Assembly (NCBI GenBank): GCA_036172665.1
Contig: CM069869.1
Coordinates: 4,712,001-4,776,000 of the forward strand
DNA length: 64,000 bases
Source of the DNA: Prosopocoilus inquinatus
Lineage: Eukaryota; Arthropoda; Insecta; Coleoptera; Lucanidae
Reading direction: 5' to 3'
A program made the translations under genes and the position numbers. Numbering within the stretch: the stretch's first letter is position 1; every line of letters begins with the position of its first letter. The notes under the pieces are model-generated. The model did not search any database. It was not told the DNA's origin and was given only the letters and a program-made list of their open reading frames with translations. Shown in pieces: positions 56,801 to 62,139 of this stretch.

Positions 56801-57798
56801 AGTAATTGATCGTTTTGTTTGGATTGTCTTATCAAGGTGGCGACCACTTTTAGTATCACTAAAAAAATAAAATAAAGGCGACGTTTAGTTTCCGTGGTGG
56901 TGAACGAAAAAGGCGGTTTGCACGTACTGGGATTTTCCAATCGAAAATGTGATTCGGGTTCGGGGTGTTTCGTGTACAAAATCTGTTGACTGATATGTTC
57001 GGTCATGATCTCGTACAGTACGTTGTAGGTTGGTAGCGACAGGACGTCCTCGTTAAGAAGCAAACGCTCGGCTAGCAGCGTGTATAGATTGTGAGGGCTC
57101 ATCACATCGTACTTCCTCTTGTGGGTGCTCCTACTCAAGAAGAAACCTAAGAGCTTCAATGCCTGAAGCCTTATTAATTGACTTTCGGAAGCTAGCAGCT
57201 TGAATATCGTTCTGATACCGTGCTTGCAATCGAAGGCCGGAACCATAGACGATGGGTGTTCCGACATCAACGATATCAACATTTGTAAGACGTCGTGAAG
57301 ATTTTCATCCTGAAATTTGGTGTGGTGTGAATCATTGGGGAGGTAAAGAAAATCCTGGAATCCCGACGATACCTCATGCATTGTCGTCAAGTAATTCAAA
57401 ATACTTTGCAATTCATCATCTTTCACGCCATTCCCAATCATGATTAGCTGCTTTAGGAATAACAAAATGTAAGACCTTATCGCAAGAATGTCTTTCTGCG
57501 CTGGCCTCGGCCCATCTGCAACAAGCACACACAGTTGGGTATGACTTAAAAAAAAGCGCCAAATCTAATTCTGACCTAATCCCTTCGGCGTAATTCCACT
57601 CTTCGATCTCGGATTTAAAACCCAGTAATAGTACTTCAACGTGTGCACCGTCTGCAAGACGGTGGAAATTCGTCGGACGTTGGAATAAATCTGCGTGTCG
57701 GAGAGGAATTCGGTGGCCAAGTAGGAATACAACTTGGACTGTACCGACGCAGGGGTGTAAATCCACAGCGCGGGGTTGAAGAGCACGTGGTCTAGGAG
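23664..57798 (-). CDS. rg: Neurobeachin/LRBA orthologue (rugose), central part, 16 exons
   Basis: Neurobeachin-family proteins are very large BEACH-domain scaffolds that act in vesicle trafficking and receptor targeting; the fly protein (rugose, AKAP550) and vertebrate NBEA also bind the PKA RII subunit. Sixteen minus-strand exons translate to a near-collinear match to the family: 57798-57576, 57515-57373, 57309-56928, 56858-56542, 56492-54905, 54463-54141, 48782-48603, 48346-48203, 44733-44626, 44554-44383, 38631-38504, 28427-27687, 27627-27452, 27396-27249, 23986-23860 and 23800-23664. All introns are GT-AG and phases agree (5037 bases, 1679 codons, no stop). Domains in order: DUF4704 armadillo-like region, variable acidic linker, conserved middle block, DUF1088, start of PH-BEACH. 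No start or stop codon is present: the N-terminal lectin-like part and the BEACH and WD40 parts lie outside. The gene looks intact. The ends of the first, twelfth, thirteenth and fifteenth exons are less certain than the rest. Confidence 0.96.
23860..23986 (-). CDS. rg: rg exon 15 (linker before PH-BEACH)
   Basis: Reads '[20 protein letters not shown]' then '[16 protein letters not shown]'. This is the acidic linker just before the PH-BEACH domain in insect family members. Donor GTTGGT, phase 1. The acceptor 'ataaaacaag' has a poor pyrimidine tract; an AG four bases downstream is the alternative, so the start may shift slightly. Confidence 0.85.
24090..25480 (+). repeat. LTR-like block, copy 1 of a 1.4-kb family
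   Basis: Collinear with 59997-61570 over its whole length: 'ttaccgttcaatttctg', 'gcgaactctttgcgtt', 'gccgattt/atac-tttcaaagt', the intron-like segment, AATAAA-type signal near 25247, 'ccccgcggttcccc', 'aaattaagtggcgcc' (TGGCGCC at 25333-25339), and 'gccgaaacgtctgtcacggcgatcacttgc' at 25420-25447. No gag or pol frames. Probably a solo LTR plus leader of a gypsy-like element (inference). Confidence 0.7.
24717..24779 (+). other. Intron-like segment inside repeat (63 bp)
   Basis: GTGAGT directly after 'gcagACAG' and 'cttccttACAG' before 'GCTTTA'. The same boundaries are kept in the other copy of the family at 60599-60666. Confidence 0.5.
25481..26600. other. Non-coding repeat-rich sequence, unclassified
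   Basis: Pyrimidine-rich stretches and no recognisable protein; follows directly on the LTR-like block and may be body of the same element. Nothing more can be supported. Confidence 0.35.
26764..27040 (-). pseudogene. Retroelement pol-like remnant (copy 2)
   Basis: An open minus-strand frame contains '[14 protein letters not shown]', matching '[13 protein letters not shown]' beside the gypsy reverse-transcriptase remnant at 46.7 kb and '[12 protein letters not shown]' at 31.9 kb. By position in the 46.7 kb copy this would be the connection region after reverse transcriptase of Ty3/gypsy pol. Too short to stand alone. Confidence 0.45.
27249..27396 (-). CDS. rg: rg exon 14
   Basis: Encodes '[20 protein letters not shown]' then '[20 protein letters not shown]', matching the family block that links DUF1088 to the PH-BEACH domain. 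Acceptor tgtttcag, donor GTAAGA. Only 55 bp from the previous exon. Confidence 0.94.
27452..27627 (-). CDS. rg: rg exon 13 (after DUF1088)
   Basis: Encodes '[20 protein letters not shown]' and '[18 protein letters not shown]'. Acceptor ttatttcag. The donor GTATTT after 'GCGAA' gives the phase required by the next exon; it is not a strong site, so the last few codons are less certain. Confidence 0.9.
27687..28427 (-). CDS. rg: rg exon 12 (variable region plus DUF1088)
   Basis: The first half is an acidic variable region; the second half is DUF1088: '[20 protein letters not shown]', '[13 protein letters not shown]', '[20 protein letters not shown]', '[20 protein letters not shown]' and 'NEAEFILNR'. 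Donor GTACTC. The 5' edge was placed at acceptor 'gtattccag' so that phase 0 continues from the previous exon ('PPSIK' to 'SVDSIEE'). The reading frame stays open further upstream, and another AG at about 28472 has a better pyrimidine tract but would need a phase-1 donor. Confidence 0.9.
28428..29455. other. Intron sequence with a TIR-like end
   Basis: 'gtacagggtgactcataatag' at 28617 looks like a Tc1-type terminus, but no matching inverted end was found nearby. Otherwise nothing recognised. Confidence 0.35.
29463..29908. mobile_element. 446-bp MITE with 15-bp perfect TIRs
   Basis: 'tagacactttggaca' at 29463-29477 is exactly matched by 'tgtccaaagtgtcta' at 29894-29908. Subterminal sequence is dense in 'gtatacg/cgtatac' and 'gatacg' strings on both sides. 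No coding capacity. Confidence 0.8.
29909..31860. other. Intron sequence, unclassified
   Basis: A 124-codon open frame at 30218-30592 matches nothing I recognise. A region ending with two AATAAA signals (31144-31170) looks like the 3' end of a retroelement or LTR. No firm calls. Confidence 0.35.
31861..32110 (-). pseudogene. Retroelement pol-like remnant (copy 3)
   Basis: Nucleotide-level relative of 26880-27120 ('cgctgggtg.tgcccttt', 'cacgcc.tctccactgagtgggca', 'gcgcaggccc'). The minus strand reads '[12 protein letters not shown]'. Decayed Ty3/gypsy-type remnant by association with the 46.7 kb copy. Confidence 0.45.
32111..33448. other. AT-rich intron sequence, nothing recognised
   Basis: No exon, RNA gene or repeat boundary recognised. 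Confidence 0.45.
33449..33512. repeat. Duplicated short palindrome
   Basis: 'actatagtaatgaccacc' followed by its complement 'ggtcattactatag', then the same unit again with one base changed in the spacer (caacgg versus ctacgg). Each half can fold, and the halves can also pair with each other. Confidence 0.85.
33510..33663. repeat. Large palindrome, about 154 bp, GC-rich arms
   Basis: 'gtaccggtggaagggaggag' and 'taggagcggg' on the left are exactly complementary to 'cccgctcctactcctccctt' and 'ccaccggtac' on the right; the inner parts (about 40 bases each) pair with mismatches and meet at 'gatttgaatg...cattcaaatc'-type sequence. GC content is far above its surroundings. Confidence 0.85.
34300..35000. 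repeat. Three copies of a T-rich unit around a minisatellite
   Basis: 'gataattttgataattg.ccg' followed by 'tgcatgccccaactcat' (or 'gtgcgctccaactcat') occurs near 34313, 34498 and 34898; two copies continue with 'gcagctaggaacttgaaaaaagtga'. The 27-bp minisatellite sits between the second and third. Confidence 0.7.
34598..34745 (+). repeat. 27-bp minisatellite
   Basis: About five units of 'ttgaaggaaaatgttttcaaaaa'-type sequence, period 27, so every frame stays open. On the plus strand it encodes repeats of 'KENVFKKLK', on the minus strand Phe-rich repeats. No evidence that it is a gene. Confidence 0.85.
35305..36510. repeat. Tandem duplication, offset about 940 bp
   Basis: 'ttgcaatattgcacctaa.ttatgcactcaattaag.at' occurs at 35309 and 36247; 'cgttcctcgttgaag' with 'cgcgaatgaagata' at 35489-35571 and 36419-36497. 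Inside the unit a second duplication (about 290 bp offset) repeats 'aattaaaaatg.gaaacag' and 'aaattggctg'. Confidence 0.75.
36511..37955. repeat. Degenerate TCG-rich repeat region
   Basis: Strings such as 'ttcgatcgtcaatt', 'gatcgtcaattgttttgcgtc', 'gattgtcgattttc' recur irregularly from 36.75 to 37.55 kb. A 195-codon open plus-strand frame (36992-37579) lies here and reads as irregular Phe/Ser/Leu-rich repeats, so it is more likely a by-product of biased composition than a gene. At 37650-37765 'aatcgatttctggctttt' is duplicated in tandem. Confidence 0.5.
37956..38332. mobile_element. 377-bp TIR element with TA flanks
   Basis: Starts 'cagcagcggacaacaaaatt' then 'cgggcag'; ends 'ctgcccggattttattatcc' then 'gccactg', a 27-bp inverted match with a few differences. 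TA at 37954-37955 and 38333-38334. No transposase: a non-autonomous Tc1/mariner-type element. Confidence 0.85.
38504..38631 (-). CDS. rg: rg exon 11 (short variable-region exon)
   Basis: Frame and phase fit the neighbouring exons (enters with two bases, leaves in phase 0). It encodes '[20 protein letters not shown]' and ends 'HSGPPSIK'. This part is variable between species, so assignment rests on splice sites, open frame and phase rather than on alignment. Acceptor 'gacggttttag', donor GTACGC. It sits alone between introns of 5.8 and 10.1 kb and could be alternatively used (inference). Confidence 0.82.
38640..39500. other. Intron sequence, small inverted repeat only
   Basis: 'acaaagtgacagagagg' at 38891 pairs with 'cttctctgtcactgtgt' at 38943. 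Nothing else recognised. Confidence 0.4.
39500..41830 (+). repeat. Complex tandem array of LTR-like units
   Basis: 'cgttgaaat.gttgaaattatttcagacgtt.ccatggccataaaa' occurs near 39783, 40205, 40850 and 41637; 'gtgcgttttat' with 'gctccgtttcgaattaa' near 39590, 40008 and 40955; 'agtcgttgtagcactatccccaa' near 40443 and 41230. Offsets are about 420, 640 and 790 bp, so units were duplicated and then deleted unevenly. Intron-like signals 'ACAGGTATGTTGAT' and 'tcctcctagACTTTCAG' occur in two units. Confidence 0.75.
41831..42485. other. Intron sequence with one short duplication
   Basis: 'catgtcagattttgaTTTCCATCAAAATAT' followed by 'gcacgtaaattaa.gaaagaaac.gcat' occurs at 41889 and 41946, a 57-bp direct repeat. 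Otherwise nothing recognised. Confidence 0.6.
42494..42624. mobile_element. Palindromic MITE, about 130 bp
   Basis: 'tattctctgttcacattaag' and 'aatacagcaggagtatcgta' pair with 'tacgatattcctactgtatt' and 'cttaacgtgaacagagtata'. Confidence 0.75.
42728..42846. mobile_element. Palindromic element, about 119 bp
   Basis: Left 'cgatttctttactt' and 'ataaatttatctgccaggt' pair with right 'acctggcagataaatttat' and 'ggtgaagaaatcg'. Confidence 0.7.
42934..43335. repeat. Cluster of three tRNA-derived repeats
   Basis: Two plus-strand copies read 'gtggttagaacactcgg' then 'gggttcaaatccc' (43004-43050 and 43280-43328); a third is inverted at 42934-42990 ('gaacccgggtccctcgg' and 'cgccgagtgttctaatcac'). 'GGTTCAAATCC' fits a B box and 'gagtggttagaac' an A-box-like part. 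They do not fold as complete tRNAs and downstream sequence is shared, so they look like a tRNA-derived SINE. Confidence 0.65.
43336..44382. other. Intron sequence, nothing recognised
   Basis: AT-rich up to 43.86 kb, then a G-rich stretch (43.9-44.1 kb) with a chance open frame of Val/Gly-rich composition. No gene supported. Confidence 0.45.
44383..44554 (-). CDS. rg: rg exon 10 (hydrophobic conserved segment)
   Basis: Encodes '[20 protein letters not shown]' followed by 'KYRDILEPP', one of the most conserved stretches of the family, then a variable Ser/Pro tail. The hydrophobic stretch looks like a membrane segment but is buried helix in known family context (inference). Acceptor attgcag, donor GTGAGT, phase 1. 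Confidence 0.94.
44626..44733 (-). CDS. rg: rg exon 9
   Basis: Encodes '[20 protein letters not shown]' and '[13 protein letters not shown]', a block conserved in NBEA and LRBA. Acceptor tttcgacag, donor GTGAGA; 108 bp, phase 0 at both ends. Separated from the next exon by 71 bp. Confidence 0.95.
44740..45690. other. Intron sequence, possible retroelement 5' flank
   Basis: Lies just upstream of the gypsy pol remnant. Open frames on both strands at 44.87-45.16 kb match nothing I recognise; they may be decayed gag or protease sequence (inference). Confidence 0.35.
45690..46960 (+). pseudogene. Ty3/gypsy pol remnant (reverse transcriptase)
   Basis: In order on the plus strand: '[20 protein letters not shown]' and '[16 protein letters not shown]' (the start of gypsy reverse transcriptase), a frame change, '[20 protein letters not shown]' (counterpart of the 'FCVDYRKLN' motif), then near 46285-46410 '[14 protein letters not shown]' and 'LRQFSRLTA' (counterpart of 'FLGHxIS...LRSFLGL'), and near 46718 '[13 protein letters not shown]' (connection region). 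Several frameshifts and stops; the catalytic YxDD part was not recognised. A dead retrotransposon fragment in an rg intron, antisense to the gene. Confidence 0.75.
46961..48202. other. Intron sequence, likely decayed retroelement
   Basis: Continues after the gypsy remnant; a 145-codon open frame at 47162-47599 is not recognisable. No firm call. Confidence 0.35.
48203..48346 (-). CDS. rg: rg exon 8 (short, Cys-containing segment)
   Basis: Found by homology because it contains no long ATG-initiated frame. It reads '[17 protein letters not shown]', matching the neurobeachin motif that directly follows 'RQCLRL', then '[11 protein letters not shown]'. Acceptor 'tgtgttag', donor GTACGT; 144 bp, phase 0 at both ends. 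Confidence 0.9.
48603..48782 (-). CDS. rg: rg exon 7 (conserved middle segment)
   Basis: Begins '[20 protein letters not shown]', continues '[20 protein letters not shown]' and ends 'RQCLRL'. Acceptor 'cttttttag', donor GTACGT; 180 bp, phase 0 at both ends. Confidence 0.95.
49170..49930. mobile_element. Fold-back TIR element, 761 bp, TA flanks (copy 2)
   Basis: Close relative of 3264-4031 in the same orientation, starting 'cagagaagggcaaaagcatg' and ending 'catacttttgcccttccctg'. Long complementary arms as in copy 1; TA at 49168-49169 and 49931-49932. Confidence 0.85.
50658..51779 (+). mobile_element. TIR transposon relic, 1.12 kb, TA flanks
   Basis: Ends 'caaggtgttcttttactgtg' and 'cacagtaaaagaacaccctg' are inverted (about 28 bp), flanked by TA at 50656-50657 and 51780-51781. 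Contains the degenerate ORF at 51408-51650. Decayed internally. Confidence 0.8.
51408..51650 (+). pseudogene. Transposase N-terminal (HTH) fragment
   Basis: '[20 protein letters not shown]' and '[11 protein letters not shown]' resemble the N-terminal helix-turn-helix (DUF4817-type) of insect Tc1/mariner-like transposases ('..EEK..MILIYGEARGNAR.A..LY'). The frame then degrades; '[12 protein letters not shown]' in another frame resembles the next conserved block. No catalytic part remains. Confidence 0.6.
51780..52425. other. Intron sequence, nothing recognised
   Basis: No gene or repeat boundary recognised. Confidence 0.45.
52430..53830 (+). repeat. LTR-like block, relative of 15.2-16.7 kb
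   Basis: Collinear with 15780-16500: 'tgtcacattt.gtcggattggc', 'ccgaatcgaact', 'gttaaccactcgtg', 'ggaatatttccc..gga..gaaatata', AATAAA at 53699, 'cccgcggttcccaaaaa' and 'ggcgcc' at 53773-53778. In this copy the base before GGCGCC differs (A for T), so the PBS-like string is broken. Confidence 0.6.
54141..54463 (-). CDS. rg: rg exon 6 (conserved middle segment)
   Basis: Encodes '[18 protein letters not shown]', '[19 protein letters not shown]' and '[18 protein letters not shown]', nearly identical to the corresponding neurobeachin block. Acceptor atattgcag, donor GTAAGT, phase 0 at the 3' end. The next intron is about 5.4 kb and contains LTR-like and Tc1-type repeats. Confidence 0.95.
54905..56492 (-). 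CDS. rg: rg exon 5: long acidic, low-complexity linker
   Basis: A 1588-bp exon, the largest seen. It begins '[20 protein letters not shown]', matching the end of the conserved N-terminal block, then becomes a variable linker rich in Ser, Glu and Asp. Within it are a predicted amphipathic helix (55899-55958, see separate entry), a Gly-6 run near 55570-55595, Lys/Glu-rich clusters, and an Ala-8 run near 55175-55205 encoded by GCC/GCG-type codons. Several 'SP' sites could be phosphorylated by proline-directed kinases (inference). Vertebrate NBEA has an unconserved linker at the same place, so sequence divergence here is expected. It ends in phase 1 with donor GTAATT. Confidence 0.93.
55899..55958 (-). 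other. rg: Candidate PKA RII-binding amphipathic helix in rg
   Basis: The peptide '[20 protein letters not shown]' has Ile/Val/Leu at 3-4 residue spacing (I, I, I, V, I, L, L, L) with acidic and polar residues between, the pattern of A-kinase anchoring helices. Neurobeachin and Drosophila AKAP550/rugose are known RII-binding proteins, and in vertebrate NBEA the binding site lies in the same variable linker. Assignment to this peptide is inference from pattern and location. Confidence 0.55.
56542..56858 (-). CDS. rg: rg exon 4 (end of DUF4704 region)
   Basis: Reads '(M)[14 protein letters not shown]', '[18 protein letters not shown]', 'SVWQEWL' and '[19 protein letters not shown]', all landmarks of neurobeachins. 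Donor GTAAGT. The following intron (56541-56493) is only 49 bp. Confidence 0.95.
56928..57309 (-). CDS. rg: rg exon 3 (DUF4704 region)
   Basis: Encodes '[19 protein letters not shown]' through '[13 protein letters not shown]' to 'RLENP'. This is the helical-repeat part of the DUF4704 region. Acceptor aaatttcag, donor GTACGTG, ends in phase 1 so that the next residue (Met) is split across the intron. Confidence 0.95.
57373..57515 (-). CDS. rg: rg exon 2 (DUF4704 region)
   Basis: Starts with '[11 protein letters not shown]' across the junction and ends 'LNYLTTMHE', both strongly conserved in NBEA and LRBA. Acceptor ttgcag, donor GTATCG. Flanked by introns of 60 and 63 bp. Confidence 0.95.
57576..57798 (-). 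CDS. rg: rg exon 1 of window (DUF4704 region)
   Basis: Encodes the conserved neurobeachin stretch with '[16 protein letters not shown]' and '[14 protein letters not shown]', ending in 'SGITPKGL'. The donor is GTCAGA after phase 1. The acceptor chosen is 'acctggcag' before CTC CTA GAC. A second AG about 30 bases further upstream ('ttgattcag') would add an in-frame extension ending in Gln, and family members have Gln at that place, so the 5' edge is uncertain. The preceding exon of the gene was not found in the window. Confidence 0.9.
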
Positions 57799-57864
57799 CT
57801 GCCAGGTAAGAAACGAGAAGCAAAACAACTGAATCAAAATGGATTAAACTGCCCCCGTACTTAC

Positions 57865-59990
57865 CCAAAACATACGCTTCCAATTTTCTATCAAACAAAT
57901 TAATACGTCAGACCGTTGATAAAAAGCGTTGCGGCGGAATTTTTTACCATGCTTGGATAAGTACTGGCTCTCAAGAAAGCTTATATCACATGTCTATTGC
58001 TTATCAAAATGAATCGTAAGTACGAAAATTAAGCTGAGAAATTTCAAGCTCTATCTACACAGGTAATAATAATAATAATAAGTGACAGCTTTCGGTCTTA
58101 TTCAGCATATATACGCGAATCAAAAGCGTTGACTTAAATAAATTAAGAACTGGAATTAACTTTAATGCGTTTAAAGCGAATAAAATTAAATGAACCATAG
58201 AGAAGTGGAAATAAAAATGAATAAATACAAAACTTGTGTTTATATTTTAAGGCATGGCGCAGCGAAGCAAATTTTCTTAAAGTTAATAAAATGCGCAAAT
58301 TAAAAAGAAATTAAAACTCAGTAATGAAATGCAGTTTGTCTCTAAACTTACGCCTTCAATTAAATCAAAAATAGCAATGCTATGTTACAAAATTCCCGTT
58401 TAGGGAAGTTGGTAACATTGTGCTTGTACGACATTTACGGAATTGTGTTGGCTGCTATCTCTTTACCTATTGTTGTGCAGCAATCGAGATTCCGAAACCG
58501 AAATCCATCTCTGACTATCGTTTTTATAGGTCGATTGATTTACACGCCTCATTTTCAAAGGGTTCATTTGGAAGTAAAGTTTCATTAGTTTTTTGGCATT
58601 GGTTCGACCTGTTCCGACCATCTTTAATTTCAGATCTGACACCTTAACTTCATATTTGGGCGATCGAATGAACGTACCCATTTTGGACCCTTTGCGCACT
58701 ATTAAATTGCCGATAAGTCGATTCAAACGTGTTTTCATTTCGAAGGCAAATACTAAACACGATTTTATTTTAGGCCAATCGATCCGGTTACCATTTTTGG
58801 TAATATAAATTATATCCTGTTTAGGCAAGTTCCGTTTACCTTAAACGGTATCTGCTGTTTCCTTCCTTCCTTCAACTGATTGTGGATAGCTCATATGACT
58901 TATTAAGCTCACAGATATTTCAAAGCTAACAAGTATTACACCGCTGCAGACATTATTGCATCGACTGCAGGCTTTACCGATTACTGTCTGTCGAGACCAA
59001 AGGTTGAAAACAAGCTTCTTCCTAGGATTTTAAGTGATCCATTAACGATTTCGAGGTAACTTGCATCTTAATCGTTTACGGATTTACAGTTACATTCAGC
59101 CATAAAAATTAGTTACGATATAAAATTTTTAAATAAATTCAATTTACAGTTTCTGTCTTTAATTTAAACAAATCTTAATTCATACGTTTGTCATTAATTT
59201 CTTTCGAATTTGAAGATTTTAAAACTTCAAATTTAACTTTTAACCTATTTTTTTAACTGTAAAATTTTTGTGAGGCGTAGAAGATTTCCTGAGTACACAC
59301 CATTCAATGTTCACGAAATATTTCATACTATCATTGAATTTTAACTACAACCTTAATCAATTTTTGAGTAGGCATTTCATGATATCTTTGCCACCCAATG
59401 TAGTGTAATAATTATTTTGGAATAATTTAACGCTGGTTCAAAACAGATTGTTTCGTTCTTTGTTAGTAATCGTAGACAATGTGGAGTAACTTCGTCCAAA
59501 AGCTAATAAACAGTGTTGTAATCAGATTCCGCTTTTGAGTTAAGTTGAGTCATTCTTCCGCTGTGCGCACGATAGTGAATTTTGGTAAAATAAAACTCCT
59601 GGTCATTCTTAACTGTCTAAGACATCTTGGCAATAATGCCTAGTTTTGCCACATTCAGTTGAGTCACAGTTTACCTTGGCGCTTCAATTAGATCGACTGC
59701 ACGCCGCTCTTCCTCGCAGAACTTCCCCGAGACTACAGTTGACGAAAAGCAGCGCAGGCTTATCACCTAGTTTACGGTAAATTAACTCAGAAGCAGTCAA
59801 TCGGAGATTTTGTGGCAGGACTTATAGGGTTTGGAAAACCGCTTTCAAAAGTCATCCTGTATATACACTTTTGTGTTACATTTATGCTTGATAAGGCAAT
59901 TATCGGATGGCCATACGAATATGATGTGAACGTTAAGAGTTGTAGTTTCTTCGCCTGCAGGAAATACCTTTTATTACCATCTAGATCATA
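57865..59990. other. Upstream intron sequence, nothing recognised
   Basis: Mostly AT-rich. Overlapping open frames on both strands at 58.38-58.83 kb match no family. Near 59690-59770 a fragment is shared with 9960-10075 ('gaaaagcagcgcaggcttatcacct'). Confidence 0.4.
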
Positions 59991-60598
59991 GCATGTTACC
60001 GTTCAATTTCTGCCCGACCCCGAGACACCCTGTATATTGTTTCCCGTGGAATATTTTCGCAAACCCGCCCCAGCGAACTCTTTGCGTTTCGCCGATATAC
60101 TTTCAAAGTGTCTCCCCAGTGTTACAAGTTTTTCCTGTAAAATTTCAGGATAAGGACAATGGGGTTTGAAAGTTAATTTTCGGCTAAGTTGATTCTTTAT
60201 TTAGCATTTTTAGAGTTGTGCAATATTGTGAAACATTGCGACCGCTTCTTCGTTCCCACGCTGGTCGTACAGAAATTCACCCACGATATTTAAGCCCATT
60301 GGTTGTTGCTGACGTAAGATTCTGCAGTGGTTGGTGTTCTTCGCATCTCACCTCTTCTTTTCTCTTACCCAGTCTCTTTTTCACCCGCTAGTTCGGAGCG
60401 ATTTCAGAACTCATTTTCCGCTGTATCCCTCGACGTAACAACACGTTCGGTTTATATGTGATTAAGAGCGTGTTTTCTCCTAAATTCTGTGTTGGAGAAT
60501 TCAACTGGAGCTATTTCGCTGGATTAGTACGCTGTTCCGAGGATCATTAATGCCTTCGCATTTCCTACGCCTGTTTTCCCAAGTAGCTTTGTGAACAG

Positions 60599-60666
60599 GT
60601 GAGTTCACTCTTCGATGTTTTGTTTTCGCTTCGAACGTTTCTATCGTGCACTTTTCTTCCTTACAG
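60599..60666 (+). other. Intron-like segment inside repeat (68 bp)
   Basis: GTGAGT after 'gtgaACAG', and 'cttccttACAG' before 'GCTTTA'; same boundaries as 24717-24779. Confidence 0.5.
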
Positions 60667-60669
60667 GCT

Positions 60670-60765
60670 TTACGTATTTATTTACGTCCCGCTTTACGTA
60701 TTGATTTACGTGCCGATTTATGTATCGATTTACGTATTTATCTACGTACTGATTCACGTATCTAT
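60670..60765 (+). repeat. Short tandem repeat, about 16-17 bp unit
   Basis: Repeats of 'tacgtatttatt', 'tacgtattgattt' and 'tacgtgccgattt' type sequence, five to six units, giving open frames with 'YVLIYVPI'-like and 'LRADLCID'-like peptides. Not a gene. Confidence 0.7.
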
Positions 60766-61570
60766 TTGTGGGTCCATCCTTTTCCGGCTGTTACTGCCCC
60801 ATTTGCGGGGACAGCTTTTTCGTCGCCCTTGCGCCGACCTGTTTTCTCCGGGGCTTAGACACTCCCGATAGCCCCGAAGCGCTGCCGACGAAACTCGACT
60901 GCAGCCCCGACCGACGACGTGTCCCAGGTCCCTTCCCCTCCCCGCCAGGAAGCTCGACGCTTGAACATCCTATGGAGGACGATTTTTGCTGAACTCGTCG
61001 GACAAATCTTTTTTCTTTTCTTTTCCTCGTTCGAAGCGTGATTGCGCGCGTTGTTATTAATTTCAATTTGTTTGTTCAATAAGCACGTCTTTGCGCGGCA
61101 CGACGTTTCCGCTTTAACTTTTCGCCTGAGAGCGTTTATCTTGCGCCGATTTCTTGCGGTGTACTTAAAGAAATGTAGACGATTGTGTTTGATTGCGTGC
61201 GGCGTGATTTTTCTGTCTTAATTTGAGTCAATTTAAAGCGTCCGTTGTTGTCAGCACACGTTAACTTTTGATTTTTGTGCGTTGTTGTTGAACTATTATT
61301 GCTGTACTGAAATAATTTTGTTTTATTTTTTTTTTGTCTTAAATAAAGCGATATTGTTGTAAATATTTTGGATGAGTCGCGTTTTTTTGGTTTTCCCGCG
61401 GTTTCCTATAGCCAAAAAAAAATTAAGTGGCGCCTTTCCTCTTTCTCGTTATTGTTTGCGAAGAATTTGTACGAACCCACCCTATCCTACTGAGGCCGGC
61501 CGGCGACGCCGAAACGTCTGTCACGGCGATCACTTGCAGATACCTGAGCAGTTAGGTAGCAAGCATATTG

Positions 61571-61837
61571 TGTAATTATTTTATAATGCCAATAACGTTC
61601 CAGTTTTTCTATCTAATTTTGTGGTGCAATTCACAGACAGTTTTTGTACATTCTAGAATACTCCGGCAACGTATTCTTTTACAGTTTCGATGTTTCGGTA
61701 TTGTAATTGCTTTAAGTTAAACTTTTGTCAGCTCGGAGTCTGTATTTTTTGCGTAGATTTCACAATTATTTTGCAAATATTTGCAACTGTCTGCAGCCGC
61801 ATTTCCCGAGGTTTTCGTGGGAATTAAATTGATTGAC
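61571..61837 (+). repeat. Repeat block shared with 11.4 and 14.0 kb
   Basis: Aligns piecewise to 11420-11545 and then 13985-14040, so what is one unit here is split into two places there. Confidence 0.5.
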
Positions 61838-61911
61838 GACGACGAGTTTTACAACCAGCCTCGACGCTTAGAATAAACTAAGCGTCGAGGCTGGTTGTAA
61901 AACTCGTCGTC
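61838..61911. repeat. Perfect 33-bp inverted repeat, 8-base loop
   Basis: Arm 61838-61870 ('gacgacgagttttacaacca' then 'gcctcgacgctta') is exactly complementary to 61879-61911; the loop is 'gaataaac'. Related sequence at 14.05 kb has only one arm. Confidence 0.95.
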
Positions 61912-62139
61912 GCCTTTTTTTTCGTACCAACTTATTCTCGCCGATGTATGCTTTATGTTAATGTAAACAGGCGGAATCCCTAGTAATTTGTTCTAAATTA
62001 TTTTCCGATTCCGAAGATACGATACCATTCTAAATTGTTTCTCTTGTTCCAAATTATCTTGTGTGAGTTGAGATTTCCGGCACGTAGTGCTTTTGGAATT
62101 TTTAAATTATTTGTTTCTGTAATTTGATCCTTTATCGAT

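Larger units (their letters stand above)
59995..61570 (+). repeat. LTR-like block, copy 2 of the 1.4-kb family
   Basis: Relative of 24090-25480 over its full length. Contains AATAAA near 61343, 'cccgcggtttcc', 'aaattaagtggcgcc' (TGGCGCC at 61428-61434) and 'gccgaaacgtctgtcacggcgatcacttgc'. At 60673-60760 it has an extra run of 'tacgtatttattt/gatttacgt' units that copy 1 lacks. Confidence 0.7.

Noticed and set aside
57864..57898. Open frame 'FDRKLEAYVLG' followed by a strong donor (GTAAGT), which could be the exon before 57798
   Set aside because: The intron length would fit, but the peptide does not match the family sequence expected just before 'LLDHVLFNP', and an in-frame stop lies shortly upstream.
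58382..58828. Overlapping open frames on both strands, up to 121 codons
   Set aside because: They are mirror frames of the same DNA, with no recognisable motif and no splice context fitting rg.
60599..60992. Open frames with 'YVLIYVPIYVSIYV'-like peptide resembling a membrane segment
   Set aside because: Produced by a short tandem DNA repeat inside the LTR-like block.
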